From the NCBI GenBank assembly GCA_030824095.1, contig JAVBYK010000410.1, forward strand, positions 1-5,098: 5,098 nucleotides of DNA. The letters are read 5' to 3'. The notes below the pieces were generated by a model. It saw only the letters and a program-made list of their open reading frames with translations, made no database searches and was not told where the DNA came from. Numbering within the stretch: position 1 is the stretch's first letter; each line of letters begins with the position of its first letter. The translations under genes and the position numbers were made by a program. Shown here one piece after another: positions 1 to 4,241 of this stretch. The stretch comes from a bacterium. GTDB taxonomy: Bacteria > Pseudomonadota > Gammaproteobacteria > Burkholderiales > Burkholderiaceae_C.

Positions 1-35
1 TGGATTTTGATGAACTCGCGTCGTGTCTGTGTCAT
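1..35 (-). CDS. napA: Periplasmic nitrate reductase catalytic subunit NapA, N-terminal fragment
   Basis: Only the first 11 codons (plus two bases) are in the window; the gene runs off the left edge. They encode MTQTRREFIKI, a twin-arginine signal start (T-R-R-x-F-I-K) as expected for a cofactor-loaded protein exported by Tat. An AGGAG ribosome binding site at 47-43 lies seven bases before the ATG at 35-33, inside the end of napD, so the two genes are translationally close (napD stop at 39-37). NapA is the molybdenum (bis-MGD) and [4Fe-4S] subunit that reduces nitrate to nitrite in the periplasm. The identification rests on the Tat motif plus the immediately upstream napD, which encodes its dedicated chaperone. 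No catalytic residues are visible, so another Tat substrate cannot be strictly excluded. Confidence 0.82.
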   Translation of the reverse strand, partial: MTQTRREFIKI

Positions 36-36
36 T

Positions 37-285
37 TCATATCTCCTGGTCAGGTTCAGATTCGATTTGGTGATAGACCATGGCGGCTGACAGTACGCCG
101 TCGGTCTGTCCGAGGCGTTCATAGGCGGCGATGGTTTCGCGGTCGGACTCGGTCTCTATCGTGACAATCAGCTTGCCTTCGGGCGAGGCCGCGTGGATCT
201 CAATACCCGCTTGCTGTCGCAGAAGCTCCTGAACGGCTGCCGATTGGCCGTCGCGGGCGTTGACGATAACGCTGGATACGTTCAT
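37..285 (-). CDS. napD: NapD, chaperone of the NapA Tat signal peptide
   Basis: Small cytoplasmic protein of 82 residues from the start chosen here. NapD binds the twin-arginine signal of NapA and holds back export until the molybdenum cofactor is inserted. The sequence has the ferredoxin-like NapD pattern: an N-terminal strand (NVSSVIVNAR), a central GKLIVTIET strand, and the conserved ending GVLSAAMVYHQIE, close to the VLAVSLVYHQ segment of Escherichia coli NapD. It lies directly upstream of napA, with its stop one base before the napA ATG. Two starts are possible. The ATG at 303-301 overlaps the upstream stop as ATGA but has no Shine-Dalgarno sequence. The ATG at 285-283 has GAGAGG at 297-292 with a six-base spacer and gives the more usual N-terminus, so it is preferred. 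The longer form would be 88 residues. Confidence 0.9.
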   Translation of the reverse strand: MNVSSVIVNARDGQSAAVQELLRQQAGIEIHAASPEGKLIVTIETESDRETIAAYERLGQTDGVLSAAMVYHQIESEPDQEI

Positions 286-291
286 GGGGAG

Positions 292-297
292 CCTCTC
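292..297 (-). promoter_or_regulatory. Ribosome binding site deciding the napD start
   Basis: GAGAGG on the minus strand, six bases before the ATG at 285-283. It supports the 82-residue NapD over the upstream ATG at 303-301, which has only TTGTCACCGA before it. Confidence 0.55.
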
Positions 298-299
298 AT

Positions 300-638
300 T
301 CATTCGGTGACAACGATCTTGCCGGCCATCTCGGGGTGGGGGCCGCAGGTGTAGGAGTAAGTCCCCGGCTTGTCAAAAACGCGTTGCCAGGATTCGCCGG
401 GGAAAAGACGATCTGACTCCAGACTGGCCGCTCCGGTAAAAAATACCGAGTGGCTGGTGCGTTTTTCGTTGTTGGTCCACCGCACCGCATCACCGACCCT
501 GATCTGCACCATGGACGGTTCGAACTTGTAATCGCGGATGGAAACCTCGTAGGTTTGCTGCGCCGAGCCCTGCAAAGGCAAGCAGGCCAGTACAGAAAAG
601 ACCACACCCGCATGGAGTATTCGACGGAGTGGTTGCAT
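300..638 (-). CDS. Exported amicyanin/pseudoazurin-like cupredoxin (blue copper protein)
   Basis: Protein of 112 residues. Residues 1-26 form an export signal (basic MQPLRR, hydrophobic core, GSA before Q27). Cys19 in VLAC could alternatively be a loose lipobox, making it a lipoprotein. The mature part is a plastocyanin-type fold with a full type 1 copper site: His63 in TSHSVFF, then Cys98, His101 and Met104 in CGPHPEM. The Cys-x2-His-x2-Met spacing matches amicyanin rather than pseudoazurin, which has a longer His-Met loop. Such proteins carry single electrons in the periplasm. Sitting between a diheme cytochrome gene and napDA, downstream of nirS, it is inferred to donate electrons to NirS and possibly other denitrification enzymes, in the position nirM (cytochrome c-551) holds in Pseudomonas stutzeri. 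The start at 638 has AGGA at 650-647, eight bases upstream; the longer reading from 674 lacks a signal-like start. The stop overlaps the alternative napD ATG. Confidence 0.88.
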   Translation of the reverse strand: MQPLRRILHAGVVFSVLACLPLQGSAQQTYEVSIRDYKFEPSMVQIRVGDAVRWTNNEKRTSHSVFFTGAASLESDRLFPGESWQRVFDKPGTYSYTCGPHPEMAGKIVVTE

Positions 639-652
639 GGCATTTTTCCTGC

Positions 653-684
653 AGCAAACGAAAGAGGCTGGCACTTCGTTTGCT
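653..684 (-). repeat. Perfect 10-bp inverted repeat in the nirB-cupredoxin gap
   Basis: Arms AGCAAACGAA (653-662) and TTCGTTTGCT (675-684) are exact reverse complements with a 12-base loop. The dyad fills half of the 65-base intergenic gap and ends three bases upstream of the AGGA ribosome binding site of the cupredoxin gene. In the transcript (minus strand) no U-run follows, so it does not look like an intrinsic terminator. It could be an RNA stem that protects or separates transcript segments or affects translation of the cupredoxin, or a DNA operator. The repeat is seen directly; the function is inferred. Confidence 0.7.
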
Positions 685-703
685 CAATGAATCACAGGTT
701 CAC

Positions 704-1573
704 TTACTGCTTGGCAGCGTTGATGTCAGCCTTGGCATCAATACCCAGCGTGTATCCCAGTGACACCTGGTGGTAGCGTCCATGGGTGTGGTCGTCGTGG
801 ATGGCAAAGCCAAAGTTGTAGGTCTTGCCGGCAGCCATGGCGATATCACCCTCACCGCCGGTGAGTTTGCGTGTGAACGTGACGACCCATTCGCCGTTCT
901 TCTGCTCACCCTTGGCATCCACCAAAGCCTTGCCGCCATCCATGACACGTTTGTCGGCAATGTAGCCGTCGTGCTTGGCGCCCTTGGAGGTCCATTGCAG
1001 CAGGTCGTAGTACTTGCCGGAAGCCAGGCTGCCGTCCTTGACGTACTTGGTCTTCTTGTCGTCCTTGCCTTCTGGCATGGTGCGCGCATCAACGTGGCAG
1101 GTTTCCCAGCAGCCGGACAGTGCCGCACGGTCAACCTTGTTGTCTTCCAGCATAAAGGCCAGCTTGACGGCGTTGTCCTTGTCCATCTTCTCGGCACCAC
1201 CGGCGGGCTGCTTCCAGGTGAAACGCAGATACAGGTTGGCACCGTCGTTGGATGCCTGCACCATCACTGGAATGGACCCGGCCTTGCCTTTGATGACATT
1301 GGGTTCCAGCTTTTGTCCTGATACCATTTTCTTGCCCATATCGGCGGCTTCTGCGTCGTGGCAGCTTGCACAGGTCTCTCCCTTTTTCAGGGCGCGTGCA
1401 CCACCGTGCTCGGTGCCGGTAGTGACCCATTCAATGGGCGATACACCGGGGTAAAACACCGTGATCTTCTTGCTGGGGACCTTGCTCCAGTCCGGTGCGG
1501 CAGCGCTGACGCCACCGGCCAGCAAGGCCATCAGCAAGCCAAGGGCGGGAGTGGAAATTTGATGCAGTTTCAT
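704..1573 (-). CDS. nirB: NirB-type diheme cytochrome c-552 (ethylbenzene dehydrogenase-like heme-binding domain)
   Basis: Protein of 289 residues with a signal peptide (MKLHQ, hydrophobic core to GVSA, cleavage around residues 24-26), so it is periplasmic. A classical c-type heme motif CASCH lies at 68-72. A second cluster, C155-W-E-T-C159-H160, has three residues between the cysteines (CX3CH). The rest resembles the cytochrome c-552/DMSO reductase-like heme-binding domain (VMVQASNDGANLYLRFTWKQ; AFMLEDNKVD; GCWETCHVDARTMP; and a His-rich C-terminal segment around 259-268 before VSLGYTLGID). That family includes Pseudomonas stutzeri cytochrome c-552 (nirB of nirSTBM), which also follows nirS and nirT. 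This is not the NADH-dependent assimilatory NirB. Its role is probably periplasmic electron transfer in nitrite respiration, though its exact partner is unknown even in the family. The ATG is preceded by AGGAG with six-base spacing (1584-1580). The symbol relies on gene order and family memory, not an alignment. Confidence 0.78.
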   Translation of the reverse strand: MKLHQISTPALGLLMALLAGGVSAAAPDWSKVPSKKITVFYPGVSPIEWVTTGTEHGGARALKKGETCASCHDAEAADMGKKMVSGQKLEPNVIKGKAGSIPVMVQASNDGANLYLRFTWKQPAGGAEKMDKDNAVKLAFMLEDNKVDRAALSGCWETCHVDARTMPEGKDDKKTKYVKDGSLASGKYYDLLQWTSKGAKHDGYIADKRVMDGGKALVDAKGEQKNGEWVVTFTRKLTGGEGDIAMAAGKTYNFGFAIHDDHTHGRYHQVSLGYTLGIDAKADINAAKQ

Positions 1574-1622
1574 ACAGTTCTCCTATTACAAATTGAGTGC
1601 TATCCGGGCGGATGCCATGCGC

Positions 1623-2228
1623 CTATTCGTCTGCCTCTGTCATGCCCTTGGGTTTGTGGTGGGCGATGCCTTTGTGGCAGTCGATGCAGGTTTCACCGCT
1701 CTTGGCTGCCATTTCGTGGGACTTCTGTGCCCGTGGCTTCTGAACTTCTGCGTTCATCGACGCCAGCGTGTGGCAATTGCGGCACTCCAGTGAGTTGTTC
1801 GCTTTCATGCGTGCCCACTCGTTACGTGCCAGGGTCAGGCGTTTGGCTTCAAATTTTTCGCGTGTATCGATGGATCCCAAAATCTTGTGCAGTACCTCAT
1901 TGGAGGCCTGAATCTTGCGGATCATCTTGGGACCCCATTCCCGGGGCACGTGGCAATCCGGGCACGTCGCGCGGACACCGGTGCGATTGCGGTAGTGGAT
2001 GGTCTCTTTGTATTCTGCGTAGACGTTGTCACGCATTTCGTGGCAACTGATGCAGAACGTCTCGTTGTTGGTTGCTTCCAGCGCTGCGTGGAACCCACCC
2101 CAGAAAATGATCCCGGTCACAAAACCTACGACCAGAAGCACGAGCAGGGAGTATCCGCTGGGCTTGCGCAGCGTTTGCCATAGTCGTTTCAGTGCAGTTG
2201 GTGGGCGAGGGGTGTCAGTTGGGTTCAC
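1623..2228 (-). CDS. nirT: NirT/NapC-family membrane-anchored tetraheme cytochrome c
   Basis: Protein of 201 residues. One transmembrane anchor (about residues 25-50, SGYSLLVLLVVGF onward) near the N-terminus holds a periplasmic domain with four c-heme motifs: CISCH 59-63, CPDCH 89-93, CRNCH 149-153 and CIDCH 181-185. Met65 in CISCHEM sits where the first heme of NapC/NrfH-type quinol dehydrogenases takes its unusual ligand. The family oxidises membrane quinol and passes electrons to periplasmic reductases such as NirS or Nap. The position right after nirS and the length favour NirT. Because napDA lie in the same unit and no other napC is visible, it may serve both enzymes. The start codon is GTG (2228-2226); no in-frame ATG precedes the membrane segment, and the upstream Shine-Dalgarno (GGAA, nine bases away) is weak. 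It is preceded by a strong stem-loop, so its translation may be set lower than that of nirS. Confidence 0.92.
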   Translation of the reverse strand: MNPTDTPRPPTALKRLWQTLRKPSGYSLLVLLVVGFVTGIIFWGGFHAALEATNNETFCISCHEMRDNVYAEYKETIHYRNRTGVRATCPDCHVPREWGPKMIRKIQASNEVLHKILGSIDTREKFEAKRLTLARNEWARMKANNSLECRNCHTLASMNAEVQKPRAQKSHEMAAKSGETCIDCHKGIAHHKPKGMTEADE

Positions 2229-2263
2229 GGTTGAAAATTCCAGTGTTGTTATCGTGCTATCAC

Positions 2264-2278
2264 CTCAGCCCCGCTGAG
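2264..2278 (-). repeat. Short hairpin competing with the large nirS-nirT stem-loop
   Basis: CTCAGC (2264-2269) and GCTGAG (2273-2278) are exact complements around a three-base loop. This small stem shares bases with the 3' (nirT-proximal) side of the larger structure at 2265-2313, so the two cannot form together. No U-run follows in the transcript direction. Confidence 0.45.
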
Positions 2279-2313
2279 CGTCTCCTGCGGTTGGGAGTTG
2301 CTCATGGGGCTGA
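2265..2313 (-). repeat. Extended stem-loop in the nirS-nirT intergenic gap
   Basis: A 49-base imperfect palindrome. On the plus strand the outer arms TCAGCCCC (2265-2272) and GGGGCTGA (2306-2313) pair perfectly over 8 bp. Inside them TGAGC (2275-2279) pairs with GCTCA (2300-2304), then CTCC (2282-2285) with GGAG (2294-2297), leaving an eight-base loop. That gives 17 Watson-Crick pairs with only small internal loops. It lies 25 bases past the nirS stop and 37 bases before the nirT start. No U-tract follows in the direction of transcription, so it is more likely a transcript-stabilising or processing stem than a full terminator; partial attenuation is possible. Structure is seen in the sequence; function is inferred. 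Confidence 0.7.
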
Positions 2314-2324
2314 TTCATGTATCA

Positions 2325-2346
2325 ATCTATTGGGTGATCAATAGAT
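2325..2346 (-). repeat. 8-bp inverted repeat across the nirS stop codon
   Basis: ATCTATTG (2325-2332) and CAATAGAT (2339-2346) are exact complements with a six-base spacer. The stop codon (2340-2338) and the last two codons fall inside the dyad. It is AT-rich, unlike the stem-loop that follows, and would form a weak hairpin at the end of the nirS message. It may occur by chance. Confidence 0.4.
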
Positions 2347-4020
2347 GTCGTGCTGTGTGTTGTACACGTTGAACTTGCCGGTGGGGGTGATCATCTTCGG
2401 ATCGGTAATCACCTTCTTCACCTTCAGAGTCGCGTCGTCATACACCACGATGGCGGACTGGTCGGTCTTGCCACCCCACAGGGAGATCCAGACTTCCTTG
2501 CCGTCAGCCGAGTATTCGGGGTGCACGGCGCGCTTGACGGCCTTGGTGGGTGGCAGACCAGAGTCCTTGGCCACATTCAGGATGGCCTTGGGCTTGGACA
2601 GGTCAGCCATGTCCCACACGGCAACCGACTCAGCCAGATCCTTGTCAGGGTTCTGAGGAGAGTCAGCCCAGAAGTGCTTGGACACCGGGTGTGTCTTCAC
2701 GAACAGGTTGCCGGGGACGTGTTTCATTTCCTGAACCACCTTCCAGTTGTACTGCTTGTACTGTGCGTACTTGGCGTCGTCCGAAGGTGTGGAGATCAGG
2801 GTGACGACATCGGCACCCAGGTGACCGGTTGCCCAGACGGGGCCGAACTTGGGGTGCACAAAGTTGGCGCCGCGGCCGGGGTGCGGAATCTTGGCCACAT
2901 CCACCAGCGCCGCCAGCTTGCCACTCTTCAAGTCCACCGCTGCGATCTTGTTGGACGCATTGGCTGCCACCAGGAAGTAACGCTTGGATGCATCAAAGCC
3001 GCCGTCGTGCAGGAACTTCGCCGAGCCGATGGTGGTGATCTTCAGGTTTTCGATGTCGGAGTAGTCCACCAGCAAGATCTGGCCGGTTTCCTTGATGTTG
3101 ACGACCCACTCTGGCTTGATTTCGGAGGCAGAAATGGAGGCCACGCGGGGTTCTGGATGGTATTCACCGTCCACAGTCATGCCACGCGTACCCACCACCT
3201 TGCGGGGCTTGAGTGTGTCGCCATCCATGATGACGAACTGGGGTGGCCAGTAGGAACCCGCAATGGCGTATTGATCGTCAAAGCCCTTGAACTTGGACGT
3301 GTCCACGGAGCGCGCATCGAAGCCGATCTTGACTTCTGCAACCACGCCGGGCTTTTCCATCCACAGGTCAATCAGGCTCAGGCGGCCATCGCGACCGATC
3401 ACATACACATAGCGTCCGGACTTGGACAGACGGGAAATGTGCACGGCGTAGCCGGTCTTAACGATGCTGCGGATTTCCTTGGTGTCGCCATCGATCAGTG
3501 CCACCTCGCCGGTGTCACGCAAGGTCACAGAGAACACATTCTTCAGATTGATGTTGTTCATCTGCTTGGTGGGACGCTTGTCCACCGGTACCATGACCTT
3601 CCACGAGTCCATGGTGTCCTTGAGGCTGTACTCAGGTGGAACATCCGGAGTGTTCTGGATGTACTTGGACATCAGCGTGATCTCTTCCTTGGTCAGGATG
3701 TCATCAAAGTTGACCATGCCACCTTCGGTGCCGTAACCAATGATCTTTTCCAGACGGTTCTGACCCAGCTTGAGGGTTCCGCCTTCCTGCATGGAGCCAT
3801 CAGGCAACTTCTTGCTCCAATGGGGTTCCAGGTTCTTGCCCGTGGCGCCCTTGCGCAACACACCGTGGCAGCCAGCGCAGCGTTCGAAGTAGATCTTTTT
3901 CGCTGCGGCCTTCTCGGTCGCTGTCAGTGTTGGTTGATTCCCGGCATCCTGTGCGAAAGCGGAGAGGCCCCAGGTGGTCAGCAGTACTGCAGCGACACCA
4001 GCCAGTCGTAAATTTTTCAT
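2338..4020 (-). CDS. nirS: Cytochrome cd1 nitrite reductase (NO-forming) NirS
   Basis: Periplasmic respiratory nitrite reductase, 560 residues as precursor, the usual length. A signal peptide (MKNLRLAG, hydrophobic core, AFA before Q24) precedes a small cytochrome c domain with heme motif CAGCH at 48-52; Met102 in EGGMVNF is the likely sixth ligand. The remainder is the eight-bladed propeller that holds heme d1. His194 in YAVHISR matches the proximal d1 ligand. His338 in FLHDGG and His380 in IPHPGRGANF match the catalytic pair His327 and His369 of Pseudomonas aeruginosa and keep the same 42-residue spacing. The end TPTGKFNVYNTQHDIY is the family signature. It reduces nitrite to nitric oxide. 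The start at 4020 is chosen because the signal peptide begins there and AAGGAA (4034-4029) lies eight bases upstream; the open frame extends to 4113 without a plausible N-terminus. It is the first gene of the minus-strand unit. Heme d1 synthesis genes are not in the window. Confidence 0.98.
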   Translation of the reverse strand: MKNLRLAGVAAVLLTTWGLSAFAQDAGNQPTLTATEKAAAKKIYFERCAGCHGVLRKGATGKNLEPHWSKKLPDGSMQEGGTLKLGQNRLEKIIGYGTEGGMVNFDDILTKEEITLMSKYIQNTPDVPPEYSLKDTMDSWKVMVPVDKRPTKQMNNINLKNVFSVTLRDTGEVALIDGDTKEIRSIVKTGYAVHISRLSKSGRYVYVIGRDGRLSLIDLWMEKPGVVAEVKIGFDARSVDTSKFKGFDDQYAIAGSYWPPQFVIMDGDTLKPRKVVGTRGMTVDGEYHPEPRVASISASEIKPEWVVNIKETGQILLVDYSDIENLKITTIGSAKFLHDGGFDASKRYFLVAANASNKIAAVDLKSGKLAALVDVAKIPHPGRGANFVHPKFGPVWATGHLGADVVTLISTPSDDAKYAQYKQYNWKVVQEMKHVPGNLFVKTHPVSKHFWADSPQNPDKDLAESVAVWDMADLSKPKAILNVAKDSGLPPTKAVKRAVHPEYSADGKEVWISLWGGKTDQSAIVVYDDATLKVKKVITDPKMITPTGKFNVYNTQHDIY

Positions 4021-4028
4021 TTCAAAAG

Positions 4029-4034
4029 TTCCTT
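4029..4034 (-). promoter_or_regulatory. Ribosome binding site of nirS
   Basis: AAGGAA on the minus strand, eight bases before the ATG at 4020-4018. It fixes the signal-peptide methionine as the start rather than the upstream in-frame ATG at 4113. Confidence 0.65.
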
Positions 4035-4095
4035 GTTGATCGAGGCTTTGGACCAAACACCCTGCCTTGCAGAGTGCGTTCGCTACGGGCTTCAG

Positions 4096-4131
4096 CTTTG
4101 CAAGAGCGAACAAGGGGATGTTCTTGCAAAG
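4096..4131. repeat. Perfect 10-bp inverted repeat upstream of nirS
   Basis: Arms CTTTGCAAGA (4096-4105) and TCTTGCAAAG (4122-4131) are exact complements with a 16-base spacer, inside the 221-base divergent region between nirS and the receptor gene. Each arm contains the self-complementary TTGCAA, with centres 27 bases apart. It could be a paired operator or a stem in the nirS leader RNA. No known regulator site is recognised with confidence. Confidence 0.6.
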
Positions 4132-4145
4132 ATCAACGCGAAACC

Positions 4146-4159
4146 ATAATCTGGGTCAA
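4146..4159 (-). promoter_or_regulatory. Degenerate FNR/Dnr-like site upstream of nirS (tentative)
   Basis: On the minus strand the 14 bases read TTGAC-CCAG-ATTAT, matching 7 of 10 defined positions of the FNR/Dnr/NNR consensus TTGAT-N4-ATCAA, which commonly controls nirS by low oxygen or nitric oxide. It lies about 130 bases before the nirS ATG. No convincing -10 box is seen at the expected distance. A second candidate at 4136-4124 (TTGAT, three bases, TGCAA) has a perfect left half but is one base too short. Confidence 0.22.
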
Positions 4160-4163
4160 TTTT

Positions 4164-4193
4164 TTGAACGGAATATGGGAATGACGCTATGTT
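4164..4193 (+). promoter_or_regulatory. Possible promoter of the TonB-dependent receptor gene
   Basis: TTGAAC (4164-4169) and TATGTT (4188-4193) each match the sigma-70 hexamers at 4 of 6 positions with an 18-base spacer, about 50 bases upstream of the ATG. A short dyad, TCAA-TTTT-TTGA (4156-4167), overlaps the putative -35 box. No clear Fur box was seen. Weak prediction. Confidence 0.22.
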
Positions 4194-4241
4194 TGTGCTG
4201 AATAATCCGCTGCCTCGTTGGTAGCCTTTTGGAAATTCATC

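Noticed and set aside
639..674. Upstream ATG of the cupredoxin gene at 674
   Set aside because: It would add 12 residues before the basic start of the signal peptide, and it overlaps the inverted repeat. The ATG at 638 has the AGGA site.
770..1321. Plus-strand and other-frame open frames over the diheme cytochrome gene
   Set aside because: The minus-strand protein has a signal peptide, heme motifs and a good ribosome binding site; the overlapping frames have none of these.
2350..4011. A 553-codon open frame antisense to nirS
   Set aside because: It mirrors the nirS frame on the opposite strand, has no recognisable domain, is rich in low-information His/Gly/Val/Leu stretches and lacks a ribosome binding site. 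This is a common artefact of GC-rich codon bias.
4021..4113. N-terminal extension of nirS to an upstream ATG
   Set aside because: The added 31 residues would bury the signal peptide, and the internal ATG at 4020 has a good ribosome binding site.
4156..4167. TCAA-TTTT-TTGA dyad as an FNR box
   Set aside because: The half-sites are in the opposite order to TTGA-N-TCAA, so it does not fit the FNR/Dnr consensus.
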